Below the pieces are notes generated by a model that worked only from the letters and a program-made list of their open reading frames with translations, was not told the DNA's origin and did no database searches. A stretch of DNA of 64,000 bases, taken from positions 1-64,000 of the forward strand of contig NZ_JNWQ01000003.1 in NCBI RefSeq assembly GCF_000716875.1, in the 5' to 3' direction. Position 1 is the first letter of the stretch. The number at the start of each line of letters is the position of its first letter. The translations under genes and the position numbers were made by a program. Of this stretch, positions 26,986-36,320 are shown in pieces. Source of the DNA: Streptomyces novaecaesareae (lineage in GTDB: Bacteria; Actinomycetota; Actinomycetes; Streptomycetales; Streptomycetaceae).

Positions 26986-28142
26986 TCGGTGATCGTAGTG
27001 CCGGCCGGGAAACGGCGGGGAGCCGCCGGATGGACGAGGGCGATGTCGGACGTGGAGATGGCGCGCGGTCGGCGCGGGCGCAGCGTCTCGGTCGGTGCGC
27101 CGACCCAACTGCCCAGGGAGATCTCGGCGGTGATGCCCGGTCCGAAGCCGGCGATCAGCCCGCTGGTGCCCTCGGGCACGCCGCCGTCGGCGAACAGCCG
27201 GGCGAGGGCGTCGAAGACGACGGCGCTGGCGATGTTGCCGCGCTCGGTGAGCGTCGCGCGGCTGTAGCGGAAGGTGGCCGGCTCCAGGTTGAGGAAGCGG
27301 CACAGGTCGTCCAGGATGCGCGGGCCGCCGGCGTGCACGATGTAGAAGCCGAGCCCGGAGACGTCCCAGCCGTGCTCGCCGGCCAGGCCGCGCAGCGCGG
27401 GCGCGAGCAGCTCCATCGTGCCGGGCACCCGCCGGTCCAGCTGGAAGTGGAAGCCGGTGTCCTTCACCCCGTAGGAGATCCAGTTCTCGGTGCCCGGGAC
27501 GAGGTGCGAGCCGTTGCGCTCGATCTGCACGCCGCGCCCGCCGTGCCCGCGCATCACCACGGCGGCCACCGCGTCCCCGAACAGGCCGTTGGAGAGCAGC
27601 GAGCCGACCCCGAGGTCCGTCGGCTGGTAGCAGAGCGAGCAGAACTCGCAGGCCACGATCAGCACGTTGGCGCCCGGGTAGGCGCGGCAGAAGTCGTGCG
27701 CGCGGTTGACGGCGGCGCCGCCCGCCGCGCAGCCGAGCTGGGCGATCGGCACCTGGCGGGTGTCGGAGCGGAAGCCCATGGTGTTGATCAGCCAGGCGGT
27801 CATCGAGGGCATCATGAAGCCGGTGCAGGACACGTAGACCATCAGGTCGATGTCCCGGGGGGTCAACTCGGCGTGGGCGAGGGCGCGTTCGACCACCTCG
27901 GGGACGCGGAGCTTGGCCTCGCGCTCGTACACCTCGTTGCGGAGGGTGAAGCCCGGGTGGGTGAGGGTCCGCTCGATCGGCTGGACGAGGTGCCTGGTCC
28001 GCACCCCGGTGTTCTCGATCAGCCGCAGGGCCAGGCCGAGTTGGGGGTGGCCGGCGTGCAGGGTGCGGGCCAGGTCAAGCGTTTCTTCGAGGGTGATGAC
28101 GTGCTCGGGTACGGCGATGGCGGGGCGGCAGAGTGTTGCCAT
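26982..28142 (-). CDS. rppA: 1,3,6,8-tetrahydroxynaphthalene synthase (type III PKS, RppA)
   Basis: The 386-residue enzyme opens MATLCRPAIAVPEHVITLEETL, as in streptomycete RppA. The catalytic triad is in register: C138 in QLGCAAGG, H270 in YIVHAGGPR, and N303 in RGNIAS, the same numbers as in S. griseus RppA. The enzyme condenses five malonyl-CoA units into tetrahydroxynaphthalene, which oxidises to flaviolin and is polymerised to HPQ melanin with the help of a P450. The P450 lies 44 bases upstream on the same strand and a NUDIX gene overlaps downstream. Confidence 0.96.
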   Translation of the reverse strand: MATLCRPAIAVPEHVITLEETLDLARTLHAGHPQLGLALRLIENTGVRTRHLVQPIERTLTHPGFTLRNEVYEREAKLRVPEVVERALAHAELTPRDIDLMVYVSCTGFMMPSMTAWLINTMGFRSDTRQVPIAQLGCAAGGAAVNRAHDFCRAYPGANVLIVACEFCSLCYQPTDLGVGSLLSNGLFGDAVAAVVMRGHGGRGVQIERNGSHLVPGTENWISYGVKDTGFHFQLDRRVPGTMELLAPALRGLAGEHGWDVSGLGFYIVHAGGPRILDDLCRFLNLEPATFRYSRATLTERGNIASAVVFDALARLFADGGVPEGTSGLIAGFGPGITAEISLGSWVGAPTETLRPRRPRAISTSDIALVHPAAPRRFPAGTTITE

Positions 28143-28186
28143 GGTGTGGGTCTCCCCAGTCAGGAACGGTGTGTCGGGGGGAGGTG

Positions 28187-29392
28187 CTACCAGGCGACGG
28201 GCAGGGTGCGCGGGAAGCGCCAGATCGAGCCGGAGTCCCAGTCGAGTTCGGACGGCTCGACGGCCAGCCGCAGCCCGGGGAAGCGCCGCAGCAGGGTGCC
28301 GACGGCGACCTGCAGCTCCATCCGGGCCAGGTGCGAGCCCAGGCAGTGGTGCTGGCCGTACCCGAAGGCCATGTGGGTGGGCGCGCCGCGGTCGAGGTCC
28401 AGCTCGTCGGGGCGCTCGTACATCGCCGGGTCCCGGTTGGCGGTCAGGTAGGAGACGTGCACGGCCTCGCCGGCCCGGATCGGCACGCCGCCCAGCTCCA
28501 CGTCCTCGGTGGCGACCCGGGCGATGCCGACGCCCTGCCGGAACGGGATGAAGCGCAGCAGCTCCTCCAGGGCCTGCGGCAGCAGTTCCGGCCGAGCGCG
28601 CAGTTCGGCGAGCTGCTCGGGGTGGGTGAGCAGGGTGTAGGTGATGTTGCTGAGCTGGTAGGTGCTGGTGTCGTGGCCGGTGACCAGCAGGACCATCGCC
28701 ATCACGGCCAGCTCGTCCGCGTCCAGCAGGTCCTCACCGTCGCGGGCGGTGGCGAGTGCGCTGATCAGGTCCTCGCCGGGGGCGGCGCGGCGGGCGGCGG
28801 TGAGTTCGGTGAAGTAGGCGCGCAGGCCGGCCTTGGCCTCCTCCTGGCCCTCCCGGCTGCCCGGTCCCATCCGCATCATGGCGACCGCCCGGGCCCGCAG
28901 TCGGGTGCGGTCCTCCTCGGGGATCTCCAGCAGCTCGCAGATGGTGTGGAGCGGGAGCCGGTTGGAGAGGAAGTGCGCCAGGTCGGCCGGGGCGCCGTGC
29001 TCGGCCATCTCGTCCAGGTAGCCGTTGACGATGTCCTGCGTCCTGGCGCGCATCCGCTCGACCTGGCGGTTGGTGAAGCCCTGGGCGACCAGGCGGCGCA
29101 GCCGGTTGTGGGCCGGCGGGTCCATCAGGTTGATCGCCTCGGCCTGGGCGATCGGGGCGGGCGTCATCCGGGGCAGGTCGCGGCCGATGCCGGCGGCGCG
29201 GCTGAACCGGCGGTCGGTGGTGACCACCTTGACGTCCTCGTAGCGGGTGGCCAGCCAGGCCTCGCCCTCGCCGTGCGGCAGCCGGATCCTGGCGACCGGG
29301 GCCTCGGTGAGCAGTCGCTTGAGGAGCGGGTCGAACTCCAGGCCGTCGGTGTGGTGGAAGGGGCAGTCCCACACGGGGGCGGAGGTAGTCAC
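28187..29392 (-). CDS. cytochrome P450 of the RppA melanin-type cluster (CYP158-like)
   Basis: The 401-residue soluble P450 has an I-helix oxygen-binding motif (LLVTGHDTST), the K-helix ExxR (ALEELLRF) and the heme loop AFGYGQHHCLGSHLAR with the axial Cys. Its position directly upstream of rppA is that of P450mel in S. griseus and CYP158A2 in S. coelicolor, which oxidatively couple flaviolin or tetrahydroxynaphthalene to dimers, trimers and melanin. GTG at 29392 is chosen, giving the usual length of about 400; a longer reading to 29482 adds unrelated basic residues. The 183-base region upstream is AT-richer and must hold the operon promoter. Confidence 0.9.
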   Translation of the reverse strand: MTTSAPVWDCPFHHTDGLEFDPLLKRLLTEAPVARIRLPHGEGEAWLATRYEDVKVVTTDRRFSRAAGIGRDLPRMTPAPIAQAEAINLMDPPAHNRLRRLVAQGFTNRQVERMRARTQDIVNGYLDEMAEHGAPADLAHFLSNRLPLHTICELLEIPEEDRTRLRARAVAMMRMGPGSREGQEEAKAGLRAYFTELTAARRAAPGEDLISALATARDGEDLLDADELAVMAMVLLVTGHDTSTYQLSNITYTLLTHPEQLAELRARPELLPQALEELLRFIPFRQGVGIARVATEDVELGGVPIRAGEAVHVSYLTANRDPAMYERPDELDLDRGAPTHMAFGYGQHHCLGSHLARMELQVAVGTLLRRFPGLRLAVEPSELDWDSGSIWRFPRTLPVAW

Positions 29393-29575
29393 GGGTCTAT
29401 CCAAAGGCCGGAGGTGATGCCGCCCGGACGGTGCGTCACGATCCGGGCGCGGACATGCCGATGTTCCCCCATGGACTGGCAAAAGTGTGAGTTCGCGGAA
29501 CCATTCCCACGATTGAGTGAGATTGATGATTGTCGTGCTAATTATCGTTTTCTGTACGGCAGTTGACGGGGCGGC

Positions 29576-30301
29576 TCAGCCGGTGGATCCGGCTCCGGGT
29601 GAGACCAGTCCGGTCTCGTAGGCGAGCACCACCGCCTGCGCCCGGTCGCGCAGGTTCAACTTCGCGAAGATCCGGGCCACGTGCGTCTTCACCGTCGACT
29701 CGCTGAGGGTCAGTTCGCGCGCCAACTCGGTGTTGGACAGCCCGCGTCCGAGCAGGGCGAGCACCTCCGCCTCGCGCGGGGTGAGCGGGGCGAGGTCGCG
29801 GTGCAGCGGCGGGCCGTCGGCCCCGGGCACCGGGCGCGGGGCACCGGCCGCGAAGCGCTCGACCAGGCGCCGGGTGATCGAGGGGGCGAGCAGGGCGTCC
29901 CCGGTGTCCACCAGCCGTACGGCGGCGGCGAGATGGGCCGAGGTGACGTCCTTGAGCAGGAAGCCGCTGGCCCCCGCGGACAGCGCGGCGTAGACGTAGT
30001 GGTCGAGGTCGAAGGTGGTCAGCATGATCACCCGGCAGCCCGGCACCCGGGCGAGGATGCGGCGGGCGGCCTCCAGGCCGTCCATGCCGGGCATCCGGAT
30101 GTCGAGCAGCGCCACGTCCGGCCGGTGCAGCACGGCGGCGGCCACCGCCCCGGCGCCGTCGCCGGCCTCGGCGACCACGTCGATGCCGCGCGCGGTGAGG
30201 ATCATCCGGAAGCCGGTGCGGACCAGCTCCTGGTCGTCGGCGATCACCACCCGCGGGCGGCGTTCCTGTCCCTGCTCCTGTTGCACGGCGTCCTCCGTCA
30301 C
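29576..30301 (-). CDS. NarL/FixJ family response regulator
   Basis: The 241-residue protein has a receiver domain with phospho-acceptor D67 in LLDIRMPGMDG and acidic ADDQ near the start. The LuxR-type HTH at the C-terminus contains LTPREAEVLALLGRGLSNTELARELTLSESTVKTHV. Its start overlaps the stop of the histidine kinase gene by ATGA, so they form one two-component system. The target may be the adjacent ABC exporter or another locus; the sequence does not say. Confidence 0.93.
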   Translation of the reverse strand: MTEDAVQQEQGQERRPRVVIADDQELVRTGFRMILTARGIDVVAEAGDGAGAVAAAVLHRPDVALLDIRMPGMDGLEAARRILARVPGCRVIMLTTFDLDHYVYAALSAGASGFLLKDVTSAHLAAAVRLVDTGDALLAPSITRRLVERFAAGAPRPVPGADGPPLHRDLAPLTPREAEVLALLGRGLSNTELARELTLSESTVKTHVARIFAKLNLRDRAQAVVLAYETGLVSPGAGSTG

Positions 30302-31128
30302 GGCCGGTCCAGCGGGATGCGGGCGCGGACCCGGTAGCCGCCGCCGAGCCGGCGCCGGGCGTCCAGGTCCCCGCCGTACACGGCGACCCGCTCGCGCAGG
30401 CCGATCAGCCCGCGCCCGGCGCCGTCCGCCCGCCTCGGCGCCGGGGCGGACCCGCCGGAGAGCACGCTCGGGCCGCTGTTCAGCACCTCCACCCGCAGGT
30501 AGTGGTCCGCGTACCGCACCGTCACCTCCGCCGTCACCCCGTCCCCGTGCTTGAGGGCGTTGGTGAGCGCCTCCTGGACGATCCGGTACGCCGTCACGTC
30601 GATGCCGCCGGGCAGCGGCCGCGGCTCGCCGGAGATCCGGACCTCGACCGGCAGCCCGGCGAAGGCGAACCGGTCGATCAGCGGGCTCAGCCGGCTCAGG
30701 CTCGGCTGCGGCGCGAAGCCGTCCTGCTCCGGCTCCTCGCTGCCGTCCGCCGCCGGGGCGAGCAGGCCCAGCAGGTGCCGCAGCTCGGTCATGGTGTCCC
30801 GCCCGGCCGCCTCGACCGCGCCCATCGCCGCCGCCGCCTCCTCCGGCATCGTCGCCAGCACCTCGCGCGCGGCCCCGGCCTGCACCACCATCAGGCTCAC
30901 GTTGTGGCTGACGATGTCGTGCAACTCAGCCGCGATCCGAGCCCGTTCGGCGTCCACGGCGGCGCCGGCGGCGCTCTCCCGCTCCCGTTCCAGCAGCCAG
31001 CCGCGCTCGCCGATGGCCGCCCGGTACATGCGTCGCGCCCGGACCAGAGCGACCGCGAGCCGGCCGGCGCCCGCGCACGCCGTACCCGCCACCGCGACCG
31101 CGGCCCAGTCCCACCCCGTTCCCCACAC
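30298..31128 (-). CDS. NarL-type sensor histidine kinase
   Basis: The 276-residue kinase has a single N-terminal hydrophobic segment (about 7-30). The HisKA_3 phospho-acceptor is H70 in AAELHDIVSHNVSLM and the C-terminal HATPase contains YRIVQEALTNALKHG and GRGLIGLRERVAVYGG. With only one membrane helix and no extracellular domain it probably senses from the cytoplasm or membrane. GTG at 31128 is used. It is divergent from an ABC exporter gene 140 bases away, as in many actinobacterial exporter-linked systems. Confidence 0.9.
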   Translation of the reverse strand: MWGTGWDWAAVAVAGTACAGAGRLAVALVRARRMYRAAIGERGWLLERERESAAGAAVDAERARIAAELHDIVSHNVSLMVVQAGAAREVLATMPEEAAAAMGAVEAAGRDTMTELRHLLGLLAPAADGSEEPEQDGFAPQPSLSRLSPLIDRFAFAGLPVEVRISGEPRPLPGGIDVTAYRIVQEALTNALKHGDGVTAEVTVRYADHYLRVEVLNSGPSVLSGGSAPAPRRADGAGRGLIGLRERVAVYGGDLDARRRLGGGYRVRARIPLDRP

Positions 31129-31267
31129 GGCATCAGCTTCCCAGGCCAGCCCCTGATCGACATCATCCGGGGGTGCCGCCCCCGTACATCCCCGGTACTA
31201 CGGCCACCCGCGGTTACACCTGGGGTGGGACGCCCGGCCCGGGCCGCCGCACCTACCGTCGTCGACC

Positions 31268-31993
31268 ATGAGCAACGACCACGACGGGACCACCCGGCCC
31301 GACGGCGCGCAGTTCGTCGTCGAGCTGTCCGGGGTGCACAAGGAGTTCGGCGACGCCAAGGCGCTCGACGGCGTCGACCTGCGGATCCGCGCGGGTGAGG
31401 CGGTCGCCGTGATGGGGCCCTCGGGGTGCGGCAAGTCCACCCTGCTGAACATGGTGGCCGGGCTGGACCGGCCGACCTCCGGCACCGTCCGGGTGCAGGG
31501 CCAGGACCTCGGGCAGCTGAACGAGCACGGGCTGGCCCTGTTCCGCCGCCGCCACGTCGGCATGATCTTCCAGTTCTTCAATCTGATCGACGACCTCCCG
31601 GCCCTCGACAACGTCGCCCTGGCCGCCCAGCTGACCGGCACCACGGCCAAGCAGGCGCGCCGCCGGGCCCTGGAACTGCTGGACGAACTCGGCGTCGCGC
31701 ACCGCAAGGACGTCTACCCGGCCGCGCTCAGCGGCGGCGAACGCCAACGGGTCGCGGTGGCCCGCGCCCTGATGAACCGCCCGGCCCTGCTGCTCGCCGA
31801 CGAGCCGACCGGCGCGCTGGACAGCCGCTCCGGCGAGCAGGTGATGGACCTCCTGATCGACCTCAACCAGATCGGGCAGACCCTGCTGATCGTCACCCAC
31901 GACCCCAACCTGGCCACTTGCTGCGCCAGCCGGCTGGTCGAGGTCGCGGACGGCAAGGTGGCGCGGGAGCGGATGCTGGAGACGCAGTCATGA
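31268..31993 (+). CDS. ABC transporter ATP-binding protein (MacB/LolD type)
   Basis: The 241-residue ATPase has Walker A GPSGCGKST (50-58), the Q-loop in IFQFFNLIDDLPALDNV, the signature LSGGERQRVAVARA and Walker B LLLADEPTG with the D-loop ALDSRSGEQV. This sequence type pairs with FtsX/MacB permeases that do mechanotransmission or antimicrobial-peptide export. TACCGT at 31254-31259 lies 8 bases before the ATG. The stop overlaps the permease start (ATGA). Confidence 0.93.
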   Translation: MSNDHDGTTRPDGAQFVVELSGVHKEFGDAKALDGVDLRIRAGEAVAVMGPSGCGKSTLLNMVAGLDRPTSGTVRVQGQDLGQLNEHGLALFRRRHVGMIFQFFNLIDDLPALDNVALAAQLTGTTAKQARRRALELLDELGVAHRKDVYPAALSGGERQRVAVARALMNRPALLLADEPTGALDSRSGEQVMDLLIDLNQIGQTLLIVTHDPNLATCCASRLVEVADGKVARERMLETQS

Positions 31994-34332
31994 GCGAGCG
32001 AAGCGAGGGAACCGTCAAGGGGAGCAGTGGAGCCGTCTGGCGTGCCTCCCGGGCGGCCGTGAAGCGCCGCCGGGTGCAGACCATCGTGATCGGCCTGGTC
32101 GTCTTCTGCTCCACCGCGACCGTGCTGCTCGCCCTCGCGGTGATCAGCGCCGCCCGGGCCCCGTTCGACGCCGCCTTCGAGGCCGAGCACGGTGCGCACG
32201 TCACCGCCCTCTTCGACCCGGCCAAGGCCACGCCGGAGCAACTGGCCGCCACCGCCCACCGACCGGGCGTCGAGGCGGCCGCCGGGCCCTTCGACCAGGC
32301 CGTGGTGACCATCCCCGCCGACTGGGTCGGCCACCCGCCCGGCCCGCTCACCCTGGTCGGCCGGCCCGACCCGGTGGCCGCGCCGGTGGACCGGGCGGAC
32401 CTGTTGGCGGGCCGCTGGGCCACCGCACCCGGCGAGGTGGTCATCGCCACCCCGGGGGGCTCCTCGGCGAGGTACCTCGGCACGCCGCTCACCACCGGCA
32501 CCGGGCTCAAGCTCACCATCGTCGGCTTCGCCACCGACATGAGCCAGTCCGCCGGCGGCTGGGTCACCCCCGAGCAGGCCGCCGCCCTGCACCCCACCGG
32601 CCGGCAGATGCTCTACCGCTTCACCGACGCGGCCACCGAGCAGCAGCTGACCGCCTCGTTCGCCGACACCACCGAGGGCCTGCCGAAGGACGCCGTCGCC
32701 AGCGGGCAGTCCTACCTGGTGCTCAAGCAGGCCTTCTCCGCGGGCGCCGACGCCTACCTGCCGCTGATGACGGTCTTCGGCGTGCTCGGCCTGATCGTCG
32801 CCGCGCTGATCGTCGGCAACGTGGTGAGCGGCGCGGTGGTCTCCGGCTACCGGCACATCGGCGTGCTGAAGTCGATCGGCTTCACCCCGCGCCAGGTGGT
32901 CACGGTCTACCTGACCATGGTCTCGGTGCCCGCGGTCGTCGGCACCGTCCTCGGGACGGCGGCCGGCTGGGCGGCCTCGTACCCGATCCTCCAGGCCGCC
33001 TTCAGCGGGATCGCGACCGGTACCGCCGTGATCGAGCCGGCCGGCTGGCTGCCCGCCGCCACCCTGATCAGCGTCCCGCTGCTGGTCGCCCTCGCCGCGC
33101 TCGTCCCCGCCTCGCGCGCCCACCGGCTCTCCGCCGCCCAGGCCATCTCGGCCGGCAGCGCGCCACGCGGCGGGCGCGGGCTCAAGGTCCAGCGATGGCT
33201 GAGCGGCACCCGGCTGCCGCGCGCCGTCAGCCTCGGCCTCGGCCAGCCCTTCGCCCGCCCGGCCCGCACCGCGCTGACCATGGCGGCGATCGTGCTCGGC
33301 GTCGTCACCGTGACCGTGACCACCGGGGTGAGCAGCACCCTGGCCAAGTCCATGACCGCGCCCGACCGCAAGACCCACATCGACGTGCAGACCAGTGCCT
33401 TCTCGGAGAACAAGATCGCGCCCCGGCTGACCCCGGAGCAGACCGAGGCGATGCTGCACAGCACCCCCGGCGCCGAGCGGGTCTCCGTCCGCGGCCTGGT
33501 CCGGGTCGGCATCGTCGGCCAGCCCCAGCTGGTCTTCGCCGACTTCTACGGCGGCGACGACATGGTCGACCACCGGCGGCTCGACGTGGTCGAGGGCCGC
33601 CCGGCGACCGGCCTGAACGAGATCGAGGTCGGGCCCGCCTTCCTCGACCAGCACGGGCTCAAGCTCGGCGACCGGATCACCCTGCTCCTGGACGGCCGGC
33701 AGACCACCGTCACCATCGTCGGCGAGGAGGCCCAGGGCAACCCCAACGCGATCACCTCCAACGACGCCACCCGGGCCCAGCTCACCCCCGACCCGCACGT
33801 GGTCGAGTACGACGTGCGGCTCGCCGACGGCACCGACGCCGCGGCCTACCGGAAGGCCGTCACGGACGCCGACCCGAGCCTGTCGACCTCGGTGGTCACC
33901 ACGGGCGGCGAAGGGCCCGTCGTCGCGATCACGACCTTCAGTACGACCTTCACCGTCCTGCTGTCGGTGGTCGCCGCCCTCGGCGTCTTCAACACCCTGC
34001 TGCTCACCATCCGCGAGCGCCGCCGCGACCTCGGCATGCTGAAGTCGATCGGGATGACACCCCGGCAGGTCGTCGCGATGACGGTCACCTCGGTGGCCTG
34101 GCAGGGCGTGGTCAGCGGCATCATCGGCATCCCGGTGGGGGTGGTGGTGCACCGGCTGATCGTCGAGCACGTCCGGATCATCGACTTCCCGGAGTCGCAG
34201 ATCGACGTCTGGGGTGCCCCGCTGCTCGCCGGGCTCGCACTCGCGGGCGTCGCCATCGCCGTCCTCGGCGCGCTCGTCCCGGCGCGGTCGGCGGCCCGGC
34301 TGCCGATCGCGGAGGTGCTGCACAACGAGTGA
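31990..34332 (+). CDS. FtsX-family ABC transporter permease
   Basis: The 780-residue protein has an N-terminal helix (about 28-50) and an extracellular domain. A first FtsX core follows (about 255-370, LPLMTVFGVLGLIVAALIVGNVVSG and YRHIGVLKSIGFTPRQVV). A second extracellular segment precedes a second FtsX core (about 645-780, FNTLLLTIRERRRDLGMLKSIGMTPRQVV). The internal duplication with a repeated LKSIG-TPRQVV motif is characteristic of this class. It forms the membrane half of the exporter with the preceding ATPase and is translationally coupled to it. Confidence 0.92.
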   Translation: MSERSEGTVKGSSGAVWRASRAAVKRRRVQTIVIGLVVFCSTATVLLALAVISAARAPFDAAFEAEHGAHVTALFDPAKATPEQLAATAHRPGVEAAAGPFDQAVVTIPADWVGHPPGPLTLVGRPDPVAAPVDRADLLAGRWATAPGEVVIATPGGSSARYLGTPLTTGTGLKLTIVGFATDMSQSAGGWVTPEQAAALHPTGRQMLYRFTDAATEQQLTASFADTTEGLPKDAVASGQSYLVLKQAFSAGADAYLPLMTVFGVLGLIVAALIVGNVVSGAVVSGYRHIGVLKSIGFTPRQVVTVYLTMVSVPAVVGTVLGTAAGWAASYPILQAAFSGIATGTAVIEPAGWLPAATLISVPLLVALAALVPASRAHRLSAAQAISAGSAPRGGRGLKVQRWLSGTRLPRAVSLGLGQPFARPARTALTMAAIVLGVVTVTVTTGVSSTLAKSMTAPDRKTHIDVQTSAFSENKIAPRLTPEQTEAMLHSTPGAERVSVRGLVRVGIVGQPQLVFADFYGGDDMVDHRRLDVVEGRPATGLNEIEVGPAFLDQHGLKLGDRITLLLDGRQTTVTIVGEEAQGNPNAITSNDATRAQLTPDPHVVEYDVRLADGTDAAAYRKAVTDADPSLSTSVVTTGGEGPVVAITTFSTTFTVLLSVVAALGVFNTLLLTIRERRRDLGMLKSIGMTPRQVVAMTVTSVAWQGVVSGIIGIPVGVVVHRLIVEHVRIIDFPESQIDVWGAPLLAGLALAGVAIAVLGALVPARSAARLPIAEVLHNE

Positions 34333-34347
34333 GCGGGGGGCTTGTTC

Positions 34348-34387
34348 GCTTACGGGCTTACGGGCTCATGGGCTCATGGGCTTGCGG
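34348..34387 (+). repeat. Five 8-bp tandem units at the start of a membrane-protein gene
   Basis: GCTTACGG, GCTTACGG, GCTCATGG, GCTCATGG and GCTTGCGG run without gaps from 34348 to 34387, preceded by a partial copy. Units three and four each contain an ATG (34368 and 34376) in different frames, so a change in unit number would alter which start is in frame. Confidence 0.9.
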
Positions 34388-35220
34388 CTCGGGCAGAGCC
34401 TGCCGCTGCCCGGCGTCGACCCGGGGGTGCTCGGGCCGGTCGCCGACGGCGTGCTGCCGGGCACCTGCTCCCCGGCGCGGCCGCGGAGGAGGTGCTGCGC
34501 CTGCACGGGGCGCTCGCCGTCGTCGGCCTGGCGGCGGGCGCCGCGGCGGGCACGGCGGTGCTGCTGCCGCTCACCCGCTGGATGGACCGGCACGGCCTCG
34601 GCGGGTACCTGCCGGTGCTGGTGGCCGCCCTGCTGGGCCTGGCCGTGACGACTGCCCTGGTGATCGCCGGCCGCAAGGGCGAGCGACGGGTCGAGGTCCG
34701 GTACTCGCGGCTCGGGGGGCGCCGCCCGGGCGCCGAACTCCGCTACCTGCCGCTGGTGCTCAGCCACCGGGGATTCGTCCCGGCGGTGGTCGCCGCACTG
34801 CTGCTCGCCCCGCTGCGGCTGCCCGCACTCCCGTACCTCACCCTGCTGTTCCTGCTCGGCGCGGCCGGGGCCTGCCTGGCGGTGCGAGCCGGGCGGTCCG
34901 TGCTGACCGACCCCGACCTCCACCTGCGCACCCGCGTCTACCTCCCCGGCGTCGAGCCCGGCGCGGCGACCGTCGAGCACGTCGCCGCCCTGCGCCGGCG
35001 GCTCGCCGTCGCCGAGGCGCTCGGCACCGGGCTGGTCGCCGTCCTGCCGGCGCTCGCGCTGGCCGCGGTGGGCGTGGGCGTGGGGGAGGGGTACGCCTTC
35101 GGGGGCGCGAGCGTGCTGATGGTGGCCGGGGCGGCGATCGACGCGGTGGGCTCGGTGATGCAGGACGTGCAGCGGCGACGCGCGATGAGGGACTACGCGA
35201 TGAGGACGTACGCGCGATGA
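34376..35220 (+). pseudogene. membrane protein gene with a probable -1 frameshift
   Basis: From ATG 34376 the frame reads MGLRLGQSLPLPGVDPGVLGP and stays protein-like with near-perfect G/C third positions to about 34470. There the coding signature moves to another frame (HLLPGAAAEEVLRLHGALAVV onward) and continues to the TGA at 35218-35220. One missing C in the CCCC near 34472-34475 would reconcile the two. The product would be about 280 residues with membrane helices (VVGLAAGAAAGTAVLLPL, LGGYLPVLVAALLGLAVTTAL, FVPAVVAALLLAPL and a C-terminal pair). The family is unknown. Reading from TTG 34342 gives an open frame but an unlikely N-terminus. A sequencing error is possible. Confidence 0.6.
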
Positions 35221-35285
35221 GGAACTATGCGCGATCCGCATGACAGAACATCAACCGCCGTTGTTCGACGCCCTATCATCGCGCC

Positions 35286-36221
35286 ATGGCCACCGCTGAG
35301 CTGATCCGCATCGTCTCCCGCTCCTCGCCCATGGCACTCGCCCAGGTCGAACGGGTCCGCGCCGAACTCGCCGTTCTGCACCCGGGCCTGCGCACCGAGG
35401 TGGTGCCGGTCACCACCTCCGGCGACCGCTGGACCGGCGACCTCGCCCACCTGGGCGGCAAGGGCGCGTTCACCAAGGAGGTCGACGCCGCGCTGCTCGC
35501 CGGAGAGGCCGACGTCGCCGTGCACTGCCTCAAGGACGTGCCCGCCGACCGCCCACTGCCCGCCGGCACCGTCTTCGCCGCCTACCTTCGCCGGGACGAC
35601 ATCCGCGACGCCCTCGTCCACCCCGACGGCCGGACCCTGGCCGAACTCCCGCCCGGCACCCGGATCGGCACCTCCTCCGTCCGCCGCATCGCCCAACTCG
35701 CCTCCACCCACCCGCACCTGGAATGCGTCCCGATCCGCGGCAACGCCAACAGCCGGCTCGCCAAGCTGGAGGCCGGGACCGTCGACGCGCTGCTGCTCGC
35801 CGTCTCCGGGCTGGAGCGGATCGGCCAGCCGGAACGGATCACCGAAGTCCTCGACACCGAGGCGATGTGCCCGCCGATCGGCGCCGGGATCCTCGTACTC
35901 CAGTGCCGCGAGGACGACACCGCGACCATCGACGCCGTCACCGGGCTCGGCCACCACGACACCTGGCGCGAGGCGGCGGCCGAGCGGATGTTCCTGCACG
36001 TCCTCCAGGGCCACTGCAACAGCCCGATCGCCGGCTACGCCAAGGCCGAGAAGGACGGCCGCCTCTCCCTGCGCGGCCGGGTCTTCACCCCGGACGGCAA
36101 GCGGGTGCTGGACGCCCATGAGTGGGCGGGCGCGCTCAGCCCGGAGGACCTGGGGACCTCGGTGGCCCTGGCGCTCAAGCGGCAGGGGGCGCAGGAGCTG
36201 ATCGCGTCGATCCCGCACTGA
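35286..36221 (+). CDS. hemC: hydroxymethylbilane synthase (porphobilinogen deaminase)
   Basis: The 311-residue enzyme polymerises four porphobilinogens into hydroxymethylbilane in tetrapyrrole synthesis. H80-CLKDVP carries the catalytic D84; TSSVRR and [11 protein letters not shown] are the substrate-contacting Arg clusters. C244 in [11 protein letters not shown] would hold the dipyrromethane cofactor; the usual context is GGCQVPIG, so this is a divergent form. No other heme genes are nearby, so this may be a second, pathway-specific copy. TATCAT at 35274-35279 lies six bases before the ATG, with no SD: probably leaderless. Confidence 0.9.
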   Translation: MATAELIRIVSRSSPMALAQVERVRAELAVLHPGLRTEVVPVTTSGDRWTGDLAHLGGKGAFTKEVDAALLAGEADVAVHCLKDVPADRPLPAGTVFAAYLRRDDIRDALVHPDGRTLAELPPGTRIGTSSVRRIAQLASTHPHLECVPIRGNANSRLAKLEAGTVDALLLAVSGLERIGQPERITEVLDTEAMCPPIGAGILVLQCREDDTATIDAVTGLGHHDTWREAAAERMFLHVLQGHCNSPIAGYAKAEKDGRLSLRGRVFTPDGKRVLDAHEWAGALSPEDLGTSVALALKRQGAQELIASIPH

Positions 36222-36222
36222 C

Positions 36223-36320
36223 GGGCGTACGGCCTGAACGAGCCGTGCGGCCTGAAGGGGCCGTACGGTCCGAACGGCCTGACCGATCAGAACGGCCCGA
36301 CCGTCAGAACGGTCAGAACA
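36223..36320 (+). repeat. Imperfect tandem repeat after hemC
   Basis: The stretch after the hemC stop is built from degenerate units of about 10 to 20 bases around CGGCCTGAACG and GGTCAGAACG. It runs into the end of the decayed LLM gene. Confidence 0.6.

Noticed and set aside
31714..34323. An 869-codon minus-strand frame opposite the ABC permease
   Set aside because: It mirrors the permease codons (G/C third positions on the plus strand) and has no homology-like motif.
34342..35220. An intact gene from TTG 34342
   Set aside because: The first 40 codons have poor G/C third-position bias and arginine-rich content; the parallel frame from ATG 34376 is clearly the coding one.
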